64,000 nucleotides of DNA from an uncultured Collinsella sp. (GCA_900542825.1 UQOY01000011.1:8248-72247); one strand, 5' to 3'; counted from the first letter of the stretch, positions 40,943 to 49,860 are shown. The notes: generated from the sequence alone by a model not told the origin. A program made the numbers and translations.

Positions 40943-43384
40943 GTGGCAGAGCGTCCGACATACAAGCTCAGGTTTCTCGACCCCAAAAAGCGTTTTCCAT
41001 CGATGCCAGAGCAGCCTGCGGGGCGTTCATATGGTGTTGTCTGGAAAGTCTTTGGCGAGGACCCTAAAGAGTCATGCTATGTCGTCGAATTCGTGGGCAA
41101 AAGCCACGTGTCGCTTTTGGGGTACGTGAGCGTGTCGGGCAAGGTCTATAAGGTTGACCGTCCTGTTCGGGAAGTGCCATTGCCTGAGGACCCCGACATG
41201 GAGCTGTTTCTTCACGAGTCCGATTCCAGTATTGGCGAGATTATGGTGAGGGAAGCCAACGGTGTAATGCACACCTGTGCGCGAACTGCCGGCTCTCCCG
41301 AAGGCCCCATGCGCGAGCAGTCCGACCACGAGACATGGAATTCGACCCGCGCCCTTCCTTACGGCGAGTTCATGGCCTCGATGTTCTTGCGCTACGTAAT
41401 ATTTGCCAACTCCGAAAGCGCTATTGCGAACACGGCGGGCGTCGACGGTCTCGATGCGGACATGCAAAACGTTGCCGACAAGATCAAGCTCGAAAAGCTG
41501 TCCGAGCCGGTCGAGGTGTTTTTGGGCTTTGACACGGCACCGCTCCCCGATGCCATCGAGACGCTGCTCTATCGCGTTGACCATGCCGAGAATCCGAGCG
41601 GTATCGAACGTTATGCCGCCGCCCTTATGAGCGAGGTCGACTTGCCCCGTCTGCGCACCATTGCGGCAAAATCCGAAATGAGCCTAGCGCGTATCGACCG
41701 CTCAAAGCTTTTCTATCTCAATTTCGATCGTAGCCTGCTGGACCAGGACGAGATTGACATGCTGCTTGCCATCGAATGCCGTCTCAACCGCCTCTCCGGT
41801 ATCCTTGAGCGCATCGGGGCCGGATTGGTCCCCGCGGCATCCTCACCGAGCCTTGAGGGCTGCGCGCTCTTTGATGCGTGGCATATCGCCAAGACGACCA
41901 ACGATGTTCCCCGACTGCTCGATACGGCCTCGAGCGATAACCCGTGGGGCAAACCGGGTACGGTGGCTTGCCAGCCGGGCGGTGAGTGGGATGTTCGTAC
42001 CCGCTTCGCGCGTATTGTCGAGGCGCTTAACGTGGTCACACGGCTCGACTATACCTATCGGACAAACGTTGCCGAGGGGATTATGCTCGTTCGGTTTGGG
42101 CACTCTGTCGTGGATGCCATGCCGCAACGTGAATACGACGTTCAGGATGACGTCTGGCGCGAGTTGGACGAGAGCGCGCGTGCGATTTGGGCCGCGGAGC
42201 ACGACGCGCGCGTGGCGCTTACGCTTGCGGCGGCTTGTTTTGCCGCAGGTGCCTGCATTGCGCGCTGCTATGTTCAGATTGCGGCTCCCGACGGCGAGCA
42301 GGGCGAGCGCGTTATCGCAACATATTCCTTTGGGCGTGCGGCCTATCTGGCCAATTGCGTGCCTGTCGCCAAGGATCTTGAGAGCATGGATATGGACGAT
42401 ATGCCGTGCAAACGCATGCTTGAGGCATATGAGTCGGACGCGCCGGATGCGATTGAGCCCGCTGAGGTTCACGCTCGCCCGCGTGACGACCACCGTTCGC
42501 TGCCGCCGGCGTTGCGCGATCTGCTGCTTGCCGATACGGCTGATGAGCTTGAGGTCATGGAGAAGGACGATGACCCGTATGTGGAACGCGTCGTCGAGCT
42601 GCGCGAGCAGGCAAAAGTTGACCGTGCAAGTGCGTTTGAGGGCTTTTCCCGTCTTGTTGAGGAGCTGGAGGCTAAGTGCGCCGTTGCCGAGCTTTTGGCA
42701 ACGGGTCCGGTTCAGACGCAGTTTTGCGACAACCAGCTGGTACGTATGGTGCTGCCGGTAATGGAGGAAGACCGCTCCGTTCGTATTTTGCGTGCTCCCG
42801 ATGCGCTGTACTTTGCCCAGCACGAGATCTGCAGCTTTTACGCCGAGCAGGAGGATTTTGAACGGGCATTGCCCGAGGTGCGCCGCCTCTACGACCTGGC
42901 GCGCTCGTCCATGCAGTCGCACTTTGCGCTCATCAACGTGTTGGCGCGCCTGGAGCGCTTTGACGAGATTATCGAGGTAGCGCGCCACGGCCTGCGCATT
43001 GCCAGCGATCGTCCCTCAATCGGTTACCTGTTCTATCGCCTGGCATTTGCCTATTGGAACTGCGACCAGCTCGAGCTGGCGCTGGCGTGCTATCGCCTGG
43101 TGCCGCGCGGCGAGGAGTCGGGCAGCAGCGCGCTGGAGGAAATGCAGGGCCTTATGAACGAGATGGGTGTCAATGAGCCTCCGACGTTTGAGGAGGCCGT
43201 CGAGACCATCCGCAAGGCTGGGCTCGAACTGCCGCCTGTGCCCGCAGTGACCAATCAGCTTGCGGATGCCGCCGTGCAGCTGGTCGATAACGGCTTCTTT
43301 TTCCTGGCGCGCGTCTGCATCTTCCAAATGTGGCGCACCATGGGCAACGATGAGCTTGGCTCCCTCAACCGCTCGCTGGGGTAG
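40943..43384 (+). CDS. 813-residue protein with C-terminal TPR-like repeats, function unknown
   Basis: Not assigned to a family. Residues 1-120 look like a small beta-rich domain. The central part (about 130-560) is mixed alpha/beta with a helical, Ala/Arg-rich stretch near 410-440. Residues about 615-720 have tetratricopeptide-like helices (QHEICSFYAEQEDFERALPEVRRLYDLA; RLAFAYWNCDQLELALACYRLV). There are no membrane segments or signal peptide. The GTG at 40943 follows AGGGTGAT. It stands alone between tRNA genes; TPRs suggest protein-protein contacts. Confidence 0.8.
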   Translation: MAERPTYKLRFLDPKKRFPSMPEQPAGRSYGVVWKVFGEDPKESCYVVEFVGKSHVSLLGYVSVSGKVYKVDRPVREVPLPEDPDMELFLHESDSSIGEIMVREANGVMHTCARTAGSPEGPMREQSDHETWNSTRALPYGEFMASMFLRYVIFANSESAIANTAGVDGLDADMQNVADKIKLEKLSEPVEVFLGFDTAPLPDAIETLLYRVDHAENPSGIERYAAALMSEVDLPRLRTIAAKSEMSLARIDRSKLFYLNFDRSLLDQDEIDMLLAIECRLNRLSGILERIGAGLVPAASSPSLEGCALFDAWHIAKTTNDVPRLLDTASSDNPWGKPGTVACQPGGEWDVRTRFARIVEALNVVTRLDYTYRTNVAEGIMLVRFGHSVVDAMPQREYDVQDDVWRELDESARAIWAAEHDARVALTLAAACFAAGACIARCYVQIAAPDGEQGERVIATYSFGRAAYLANCVPVAKDLESMDMDDMPCKRMLEAYESDAPDAIEPAEVHARPRDDHRSLPPALRDLLLADTADELEVMEKDDDPYVERVVELREQAKVDRASAFEGFSRLVEELEAKCAVAELLATGPVQTQFCDNQLVRMVLPVMEEDRSVRILRAPDALYFAQHEICSFYAEQEDFERALPEVRRLYDLARSSMQSHFALINVLARLERFDEIIEVARHGLRIASDRPSIGYLFYRLAFAYWNCDQLELALACYRLVPRGEESGSSALEEMQGLMNEMGVNEPPTFEEAVETIRKAGLELPPVPAVTNQLADAAVQLVDNGFFFLARVCIFQMWRTMGNDELGSLNRSLG

Positions 43385-43434
43385 GGACGAAAACAGCAAG
43401 AAGGAAAGGCCGCTGGGCAATTAAAAATTCCCTC

Positions 43435-43463
43435 TTGCCCAACTTTGATTGTTTAGTTACTAT
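43435..43463 (+). promoter_or_regulatory. promoter of tRNA-Ser
   Basis: TTGCCC at 43435-43440 and TACTAT at 43458-43463, 17 nt apart. Confidence 0.7.
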
Positions 43464-43477
43464 AGAACGGCTGTTAC

Positions 43478-43568
43478 GGAGAGCTGACCGAGAGGCCGAA
43501 GGTGCTCGCCTGCTAAGCGAGTATGCCCCAAAAGGGCATCTGGGGTTCGAATCCCCAGCTCTCCGCCA
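43478..43568 (+). tRNA. tRNA-Ser (anticodon GCT), CCA encoded
   Basis: Acceptor GGAGAGC / GCTCTCC, anticodon loop CTGCTAA, a long variable arm (GCCCC...GGGC) and T-loop TTCGAAT. CCA at 43566-43568. Reads AGC and AGU. Confidence 0.96.
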
Positions 43569-43579
43569 GTAAGACTTTA

Positions 43580-43607
43580 AAGAGGGGTTCCGAAAGGGAC
43601 CCTTTTT
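43580..43607 (+). terminator. terminator of tRNA-Ser
   Basis: AGGGGTTCC, a GAAA loop and GGGACCC form the stem, followed by TTTTTT. Confidence 0.85.
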
Positions 43608-43622
43608 TAGTTGAACCACGTT

Positions 43623-43640
43623 AGCTGGGGATTCGAACCC
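43623..43640 (+). repeat. antisense copy of the tRNA-Ser T-arm and acceptor
   Basis: These 18 bases are the exact reverse complement of 43543-43560, the T-arm and start of the 3' acceptor strand of the tRNA-Ser just upstream. No core element and no second tRNA 3' end follow. Confidence 0.85.
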
Positions 43641-43676
43641 TCAAAAAAGGAGGCATCCTTTCGGACACCTCCTTTC
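43640..43676 (-). terminator. terminator of the D,D-carboxypeptidase gene
   Basis: On the minus strand, GGAGGTGTCC, a GAAA loop and GGATGCCTCC form the stem, followed by TTTTTT. It sits 25 nt after the stop codon of the gene. Confidence 0.85.
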
Positions 43677-43699
43677 AGCGAGTGTATTGTTCCTCGACC

Positions 43700-45040
43700 T
43701 TACACCTCGGGTGCCTTGGCTACGGTTTCGCTTTCTGCCGTAAGCGGGCGATTGTCGATGCGGCGGCCCAGGCGGTCGAGCTTCACAAGGAGCCACTCAA
43801 TGGGATTCGGCCCCGAGCCTTCCTCGTCGGCAACCAAATCCATGACGGTGATCTTGGTACCGTCTTGCTTGAGCGTGACGCTACCCACCTTGTCGCCCAC
43901 ATGTACCGTGCCCGAAAGGTCATCGTAGGTAACCTTTTCGGTCACCTCTCCGGCAAGCGAAAAGACGGTCGCCTGAGCTGCGGGGTCGGCGAGCGTGGCA
44001 TCGATCGTCTTGTCCGTCCAGTCGGTCTGGCTAATGCGCGCGATGAGTGGATTGCCGTTGGCGGTCTTTTCCTGCGTGTTGGCGATCGCAACCGTCACCT
44101 TGTGGCCGTAGTACCAGTTGGCAAGGGCGGCCGTGTCGGCAAAGCGCTGATCGGTGGTGCTGGAGTTCAAAACGACGGTGTAGGTCTCGTCGCCATCGCG
44201 GTTGTAGGCTCCCGTAAAGCAGTAGCCGGCATCGTCGGTGGTGCCGGTCTTGCCGCCGATGTTGCCGTCCTGACCCAGCAGCTCGTTGTGCGTATCCATG
44301 GAATGTGAGTGGTCAGAGCCATCGGCGCCTGTGACCTCAATCCAGGAATCATTACTCGCCACGATCGCGCGGAACGTGTCGTTCTTCATTGCCTCCTGCA
44401 TCATCAGGGCTACATCGTGCGCAGTCGAGTGCATATCGCCGGCCCACTCGTCAAAATCCAGGCCGTGCGGATTCTCGAAGACCGTGCCGGTGCAGCCGAG
44501 CTTTTTAGCGCGCTCGTTCATGGCCTTTACAAAGGTGGCCACGGCGTCCTTGGTCTTGGGGTCGATCTTTTTGCCCACGTGCTCGGCAAGCGCGATGGCG
44601 GCATCGTTGCCCGAGGGAATCATCAGGCCGCGCAGAGCTTGCTCCACTGTGAGCTCGTCGCCTTCGAGCAGGCCGGCGGTCGAGTTGCCTACGGTGGCGG
44701 CAGCATTGCTCACCGTGATCTTCTCGTCCATTTTGCAGTTCTCGACGGTCAGGATCGCAGTCATGACCTTGGTAATTGAGGCGATCTTGACCTGCTCGTC
44801 GGCGCTGCGGGCGTAATAGACGGAGCCGTCCTTGCTCATGACGATGGCGTTGGTCGCATCGATATCGGGCAGATTATCGGCCGTGATGCCGCGGGCGTCG
44901 GCGGTCTTACCGCAAACGATATCGGTCGTAAGCACCTGGGCGTTGGCGATAGACGGCATACCGGCAGCAAGGGCGAGAGCGCAGGCAATGCCAGCGGTCA
45001 GTTGCGCGGAGCGCTTTGCAAGAGAACTAAGGGTCTTCAC
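43700..45040 (-). CDS. dacF: serine-type D-alanyl-D-alanine carboxypeptidase (PBP5/DacF-like)
   Basis: About 446 residues. It removes the terminal D-Ala of peptidoglycan stem peptides outside the membrane. Residues 1-34 are a signal peptide ending ANA. The active-site triad of motifs is SITK (88-91), SGN (143-145) and KTG (264-266). The C-terminal PBP5-associated domain is present, but no obvious anchor helix. The start is the GTG at 45040: an upstream extension would pass through a TATACT -10 box and overlap the divergent regulator gene. It is divergent from a VanRS-like pair. Confidence 0.88.
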   Translation of the reverse strand: MKTLSSLAKRSAQLTAGIACALALAAGMPSIANAQVLTTDIVCGKTADARGITADNLPDIDATNAIVMSKDGSVYYARSADEQVKIASITKVMTAILTVENCKMDEKITVSNAAATVGNSTAGLLEGDELTVEQALRGLMIPSGNDAAIALAEHVGKKIDPKTKDAVATFVKAMNERAKKLGCTGTVFENPHGLDFDEWAGDMHSTAHDVALMMQEAMKNDTFRAIVASNDSWIEVTGADGSDHSHSMDTHNELLGQDGNIGGKTGTTDDAGYCFTGAYNRDGDETYTVVLNSSTTDQRFADTAALANWYYGHKVTVAIANTQEKTANGNPLIARISQTDWTDKTIDATLADPAAQATVFSLAGEVTEKVTYDDLSGTVHVGDKVGSVTLKQDGTKITVMDLVADEEGSGPNPIEWLLVKLDRLGRRIDNRPLTAESETVAKAPEV

Positions 45041-45239
45041 AGATTTCGCTTTCGACGGGATGGTCTCTTCAGAGTTCAAAGTATATCGTTTACCGGCGCG
45101 GACAATCAGCGCGCGGGCGTGCGCGGCCCATGTCTGCGCCCGAACGGACATATAGGTGCTTAAGGTCGACTTAATCGCCCGCGCTTGTTGTGTGTGGCGC
45201 GCGCTGCCTCGGGCATAATGGAGCGCGAGAGGAGCACGC

Positions 45240-45935
45240 ATGAACGAGCGCATTTTGGTAGTTGATGACGAGAAGGCCATCGCCGACCTGGTCGGTATCT
45301 ACCTTACAAAAGAGGGCTTTGATGTTCAGATTGCCTATAGCGGAGCAGATGCTGCCAAGGCGATTTTGGAGCAGGAGTTCGATCTGGCGCTGCTGGACGT
45401 CATGCTGCCTGATATCGACGGCTTTGAGCTGCTGCGCACCATCCGCGCTGGCCATACCTATCCCGTTATTATGCTGACGGCGCGCGATGCCCAGCAGGAT
45501 AAGATCGAGGGTCTCTCGCTGGGCGCAGACGATTACGTGGTCAAGCCGTTCCGTCCGCTGGAGCTCATAGCGCGCGTTCATGCTCAACTCCGTCGTTACA
45601 CCAGCTACGGCAGCCGCGCACAGGCGGTTGAGTCGCCGACCATCCAGCTCGACGGCCTCGAGATCAACCGCGACGCTCGTTGTGTGACGGTGGACGGCGC
45701 GCGGGTGCGCCTCACGCCCATTGAGTATTCCATCTTGCTGTATCTGGTCGAGCATCGTGGCAGCGTGGTGGCCGTGGGGGACCTGTTCCGCGCGGTGTGG
45801 AACGAGGACTTTATGCCCGGCTCCAACAATACGGTGATGGTGCACATCCGCCATCTGCGCGAAAAGATCGGCGACGATGCTCAAAAGCCGCGCTTTATCA
45901 AAAACGTCTGGGGCGTCGGCTACATAATCGAATAA
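45240..45935 (+). CDS. OmpR-family response regulator, VanR-like
   Basis: A 231-residue regulator. The receiver domain has the acidic pair DD at 9-10, the phosphorylation aspartate at residue 53 (LLDVMLP) and the K of VKPFRP. A winged-helix DNA-binding domain follows (residues about 130-231, NTVMVHIRHLREKIGDD). The ATG at 45240 lies after GAGAGGAGC, with CATAAT (45214-45219) as a possible -10. It forms a pair with the kinase downstream and may act on the divergent D,D-carboxypeptidase gene. Confidence 0.92.
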   Translation: MNERILVVDDEKAIADLVGIYLTKEGFDVQIAYSGADAAKAILEQEFDLALLDVMLPDIDGFELLRTIRAGHTYPVIMLTARDAQQDKIEGLSLGADDYVVKPFRPLELIARVHAQLRRYTSYGSRAQAVESPTIQLDGLEINRDARCVTVDGARVRLTPIEYSILLYLVEHRGSVVAVGDLFRAVWNEDFMPGSNNTVMVHIRHLREKIGDDAQKPRFIKNVWGVGYIIE

Positions 45936-45954
45936 CGCCTTTGATGGTGGTGAA

Positions 45955-47199
45955 GTGGATATGACAAAAGACGATAGGCGGGTATTCGAGATGCCCGATC
46001 GACTTTTTGAATACATAAGGGCGGTCGTCGACAACCGCGCGCTTGCGACGGTGCTGCTTTTTTTGCTGAGTCTGCTACTCATTAGCATTGACAATATCGT
46101 TGGCATCCTGGCAGTTCTGCTCATTGGCTTTTTGCTGATCGATCGATTTGAAATCGTTCGCCGCTGCGTGGTAATCGGCGGTGCCGCGTGGACGACTACG
46201 CTGGCGATCGGGGCCATGGCGCTTGGCGGTATTGGCGGGCCCGTGTTCTTTGACGCCGCCTTTGTGTTCAACATGCTCGGCTTTGTGCTGGCGTTCGCCG
46301 TGTGTGTCCTGTTCTTTTGCGGGCGTGCCCTGTATTACCAGGGTTATGAGCAAGGCGAGCAGCATGCCGACCGCGTAATCGCCGCTCGTATTCAGGACCG
46401 TCTGATCGACAACCCCGACACGTGGGATACCATCGACGGCGACTTTCTCGAGGCCGAGGGTGCGCTCAACCGGGCGCGCGATTGCGAGCGTAAGGTTCAA
46501 CAGGCCTTGCGCGACGAATCGCATCGCAAAGATGACCTGGTTACGTACCTGGCGCACGACCTGCGTACGCCGCTTGCCAGCGTGGTGGGCTATCTTTCGC
46601 TCCTGCAGGAGGCTCCCGATTTGCCGCTTGAGCAGCGTGCGCGCTTTACGGGCGTGGCGCTCGACAAGGCCCACCGGCTCGACGCGCTCATCGAGGAGTT
46701 CTTCGACATCACGCGTTTCGATTTCCACGATATCGTGCTTACCCGCGCCTACGTCGATTTGGGGCTATTGCTGGCACAGGTGGCCGACGAGTTCTATCCC
46801 ATTCTCAACGAACAGCACAAGGAAGCCCAAGTTGATATCTGCGAGGACCTGACGGTACTCGTGGACGGTGACAAGATGGCTCGCGTGTTCAACAACATCA
46901 TGAAAAACGCTGTTGCCTATAGCTATGAAGGCTCGACGATCACGATCGAGGCCAGGCGTTTGGGCGACGGTGGCGTACGCGTACGGTTTGTAAACCAAGG
47001 CGATCCGATCCCTGAGTCAAAGCTTAAGGTGATCTTTGAGAAGTTCTATCGCCTGGATGCAGCGCGTGCGACCAATCGCGGCGGTGCTGGGCTGGGGCTT
47101 GCCATCGCCAAGGAGATTGTATGCGCGCATGGCGGTACCATCGCGTGCGAATCGACGCCCGAACATACCGTCTTTACCATCGAGCTGCCCGCCGCATAG
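45955..47199 (+). CDS. sensor histidine kinase, VanS-like
   Basis: A 414-residue membrane kinase. Hydrophobic helices lie at about residues 30-62 and 73-122, with short loops. The HisKA box YLAHDLRTPLASVVGYL puts the phospho-His at residue 201 and resembles VanS. The ATPase domain has N-box NNIMKNAVAYS and GxG motifs GGAGLGLAIAKE. The GTG at 45955 or ATG at 45961 may be the start. It is 19 nt after the regulator gene. No vanA/B, vanH or vanX genes are nearby, so a resistance role is not supported. Confidence 0.9.
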   Translation: MDMTKDDRRVFEMPDRLFEYIRAVVDNRALATVLLFLLSLLLISIDNIVGILAVLLIGFLLIDRFEIVRRCVVIGGAAWTTTLAIGAMALGGIGGPVFFDAAFVFNMLGFVLAFAVCVLFFCGRALYYQGYEQGEQHADRVIAARIQDRLIDNPDTWDTIDGDFLEAEGALNRARDCERKVQQALRDESHRKDDLVTYLAHDLRTPLASVVGYLSLLQEAPDLPLEQRARFTGVALDKAHRLDALIEEFFDITRFDFHDIVLTRAYVDLGLLLAQVADEFYPILNEQHKEAQVDICEDLTVLVDGDKMARVFNNIMKNAVAYSYEGSTITIEARRLGDGGVRVRFVNQGDPIPESKLKVIFEKFYRLDAARATNRGGAGLGLAIAKEIVCAHGGTIACESTPEHTVFTIELPAA

Positions 47200-47261
47200 C
47201 GTAGGCGCCTTTACAAACACCTGACAATGCGCTCACGTGCGTATGAGTCGCGATTTCTACT

Positions 47262-47287
47262 ATCGATACTGCTGAATTGATATCGAT
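47262..47287 (+). promoter_or_regulatory. 7-bp inverted repeat before the pstB remnant
   Basis: ATCGATA at 47262-47268 and TATCGAT at 47281-47287 are perfect inverted repeats with a 12-nt spacer. Could be an operator; nothing more supports it. Confidence 0.3.
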
Positions 47288-47563
47288 GTGGAGGTATGCG
47301 GTATGACGGCTGCTGCGGCTATGGAGCCCACGAGCGCTCTCGATCCCGTGTCGACGCTGGTGGTTGAGCAGCTGGCCTGCGAGCTCAAGGAGACCTGTTC
47401 GCTCGTGGTCGTTACGCACAATATGCAACAGGCGGCGCGCATCTCCGACTCGGTCGCGTTTTTCTTGCTGGGTGAGTTGATAGAGCACGCGCCCACCGCT
47501 CAGCTCTTCAAAAATCCCACCGACCCGCGCGCGGCGGATTATTTGACGGGACGTTTTGGCTGA
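47288..47563 (+). pseudogene. pstB: remnant of phosphate ABC transporter ATPase PstB
   Basis: Only the last third of a PstB protein remains (full length is about 250 residues). EPTSALDPVST, VVTHNMQQAARISD, FFLLGELIEH, and the end AADYLTGRFG match PstB closely. Walker A, the Q-loop and the ABC signature are missing, and the Walker B Asp of the usual MDEPTSALDP is replaced (AMEPTSALDP). It cannot work as an ATPase. A PhoB/PhoR-type pair follows, so a pst operon probably once stood here. A ribosome site (GGAGG) may still allow a 91-residue peptide. Confidence 0.85.
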
Positions 47564-47627
47564 TACCATCTAGTAAAGGTACCTTTAGGATTAAGATGCG
47601 GTCATGCCGGCCGCAAAGGGGTTCAAC

Positions 47628-48356
47628 ATGATCTATTACGTCGAGGACGATGACAACATCAGGGATTTGACGGTCTATGCGCTGCGCAAGCAGGGGATCG
47701 AGGCCGAGGGCTTTTCGTGCGATGGCGAGTTTAAGGCCGCCGTGGCGCGACGGGTACCCGATGCCGTCCTGCTCGACATCATGCTGCCCGATACCGACGG
47801 TTTGGCAATTATGCGTCGCCTGCGCGCCGACCGCCTGACGGCGACGGTGCCCATCATGATGCTTACTGCCAAGGATACCGAGCTCGATAAGGTGATGGCG
47901 CTCGATGGCGGTGCCGACGACTATCTGACCAAGCCGTTTTCGCTCATGGAGCTTGCCAGCCGTTGCCGTGCGCTGCTGCGCCGCGGCGGTATGGTCAAGC
48001 AGGCGAGCGATGTGCTCAGCGTGGGCGATATCGTGCTTTCGCCCAGCCATCGCGAAGTGACCGTTGCCGGCGAGCCGCTCAAACTCACCTTGCGCGAGTT
48101 CGATTTGCTCGAATATCTTATGCGCAAGCCCGGCGTGGTCTTTACCCGCGAGTCGCTGCTGCAGAGCGTGTGGGGCTGGGACTTCGATGGCGGCTCGCGC
48201 ACCGTCGACGTGCACGTGCAGACGCTTCGCCAAAAGCTCGGCGAGCGTGCCGGCGCTATCGAGACGGTGCGCGGCGTGGGTTATCGCCTGGCCGAGCCTT
48301 CTGCCGATGGCGATACCGAAGATGCCGTCGCTGCGGCAGCAGCATCGGAGGAGTAG
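47628..48356 (+). CDS. OmpR-family response regulator, PhoB/PhoP-like
   Basis: A 242-residue regulator. The receiver domain has EDDD near the start, phospho-Asp at residue 50 (LLDIMLPDTDG) and KPF. The winged helix is at about 130-225 (SRTVDVHVQTLRQKLGER). The last 15 residues are acidic/Ala-rich. I chose the ATG at 47628 after AAAGGGG, rather than one at 47604. It is followed by its kinase and preceded by a pstB remnant, which hints at phosphate control. Confidence 0.9.
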   Translation: MIYYVEDDDNIRDLTVYALRKQGIEAEGFSCDGEFKAAVARRVPDAVLLDIMLPDTDGLAIMRRLRADRLTATVPIMMLTAKDTELDKVMALDGGADDYLTKPFSLMELASRCRALLRRGGMVKQASDVLSVGDIVLSPSHREVTVAGEPLKLTLREFDLLEYLMRKPGVVFTRESLLQSVWGWDFDGGSRTVDVHVQTLRQKLGERAGAIETVRGVGYRLAEPSADGDTEDAVAAAAASEE

Positions 48357-48359
48357 TCC

Positions 48360-49784
48360 GTGGTCTTTGCCCCTCAGGGAAAACACACGCTCTCGCATCG
48401 CGTGTTTGCGACGATATTTGTCTGCGCTATGTCCGTCATTTTGGCGTTTACGGTGCTGGGCGCCTTCTTTGTGCAAAACACCTTGGCAGATGCCACGAGC
48501 GCCAATCTTTCGCAAGAAACCGAGCTTATTGCCGCCGCCTTAAACGAGCAACAGGAACCCATCGCATTTTTGCGAAGCCTCGATCGCGAGGACCTTCGTA
48601 TCACGCTGATCAACAGGGATGGATCGGTCGCCTACGACAACGAGGCGTCTCCTTCCATGTTGCCCAACCATGGCGATCGCCCCGAGGTCGTTGAGGCCCT
48701 TGAGAGCGGCTCGGGCTCCGCGGAGCGCTCGAGCACCACGCTCGACGAGATTATGCTATATCGCGCCGTCGCCCTTGATAACGGTCAGGTCGTTCGTTTG
48801 GCACAGGCCCAGCCTGGCGTTGCGGCGATTTTGCTCTCGTTGGTGGCGCCGATGCTGCTTATCGCGGTGGCGGGCGCGGTGCTCTCGTTTTTCCTTGCGC
48901 GCCGCGAATCCCGTGCCATCATTGCGCCGCTGCAGGAGGTCGATTTGGACCACCCGCGCCGTAGCTATGAACATGCCTACACCGAGATGGTTCCCATGCT
49001 CGAGCGCATTGAGTCGCAGCGCCAGGAGCTTAAACGCCAGATGGCGGTACTGGCCGATAACGACCGCATGCGTCGTGAGTTCACGGCCAATATCACTCAT
49101 GAGCTCAAGACCCCGCTTACCGCGATTTCGGGCTACGCCGAGCTTATTGCAAACGGCATGGTTGAGGGCGAGGACGACCTGCGCAACTTTGGCGGTCGCA
49201 TCTATCGCGAGGCGGGCCGCCTGGCAGCGCTCGTTAACGACATCCTCACGCTTTCCAACTTGGACGAGGCGGAGCGAGCATCCGAGGGCGAGGCGGTGCC
49301 TATTGGGTCAACAGAGCCTATCGAGCTCTCTCGCACCATTTTGACGGTGGAACAGCGTCTTGAGCAGGTCGCTCGCCAGGCAAATGTGACGATAGGCCAT
49401 GAGACCAGGCCTGTGGTCGTCGAAGGCGTAACGCGTCTGATCGATGAGCTGATCTATAACCTGGCAAGCAATGCCATTCGCTACAACCGGCCCGGCGGTA
49501 CGGTGACGTTGCGGTGCGGAACCAACGACGACGGGCATCCGTACCTGTCTGTTGCCGACACGGGTATCGGTATTGCGCCCGAGGAGCAGGGTAAAGTGTT
49601 CGAGCGTTTTTACCGTGTGGACAAGAGTCGTTCTAAGGCGCGTGGCGGAACCGGCCTGGGCTTGGCGATCGTCAAGCACGCCGCTCTGTACCATCATGCC
49701 GCGATTGACCTGTCGAGCGAACCGGGCGTGGGGACTACCATCACGGTAACGTTTCCCGTGCAACAAGAGGAACCGTTCGCGTAG
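48360..49784 (+). CDS. sensor histidine kinase, PhoR-like
   Basis: A 474-residue kinase. Two membrane helices (about 16-40 and 155-180) bracket an extracytoplasmic sensor domain. The HisKA box ITHELKTPLTAISGYAEL gives phospho-His at residue 247. The ATPase domain has NLASNAIRYN, DTGIGIAPEEQ and GGTGLGLAIVKH. The GTG at 48360 is three bases after the regulator stop, with GAGGAG overlapping the end of that gene. The partner is the regulator upstream. Confidence 0.92.
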   Translation: MVFAPQGKHTLSHRVFATIFVCAMSVILAFTVLGAFFVQNTLADATSANLSQETELIAAALNEQQEPIAFLRSLDREDLRITLINRDGSVAYDNEASPSMLPNHGDRPEVVEALESGSGSAERSSTTLDEIMLYRAVALDNGQVVRLAQAQPGVAAILLSLVAPMLLIAVAGAVLSFFLARRESRAIIAPLQEVDLDHPRRSYEHAYTEMVPMLERIESQRQELKRQMAVLADNDRMRREFTANITHELKTPLTAISGYAELIANGMVEGEDDLRNFGGRIYREAGRLAALVNDILTLSNLDEAERASEGEAVPIGSTEPIELSRTILTVEQRLEQVARQANVTIGHETRPVVVEGVTRLIDELIYNLASNAIRYNRPGGTVTLRCGTNDDGHPYLSVADTGIGIAPEEQGKVFERFYRVDKSRSKARGGTGLGLAIVKHAALYHHAAIDLSSEPGVGTTITVTFPVQQEEPFA

Positions 49785-49833
49785 CGGTATGGCAAAAACC
49801 GAGGATTAGACGATACGCCCGCGCCTTTACTGC

Positions 49834-49860
49834 CGTGTAAGTTGTTGCGCAACTTACACG
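49834..49860 (+). promoter_or_regulatory. perfect 11-bp inverted repeat upstream of cpsC
   Basis: CGTGTAAGTTG at 49834-49844 and CAACTTACACG at 49850-49860, with a 5-nt centre. It lies about 100 nt before cpsC, just upstream of or overlapping a plausible promoter (TTACAC ... TGTATA). There is no T tract, so an operator fits better than a terminator. Confidence 0.5.

Noticed and set aside
45041..45280. N-terminal extension of the D,D-carboxypeptidase to 45280
   Set aside because: It would overlap the divergent response regulator and its promoter and put 80 non-signal residues before a clear signal peptide.
45240..47199. Glycopeptide resistance locus
   Set aside because: Only VanRS-like regulators and a PBP5-type carboxypeptidase are present; no vanH, vanA/B-type ligase or vanX.
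47288..47563. Functional small ABC ATPase
   Set aside because: Walker A, Q-loop and signature are missing and Walker B is altered, so it is a PstB remnant.
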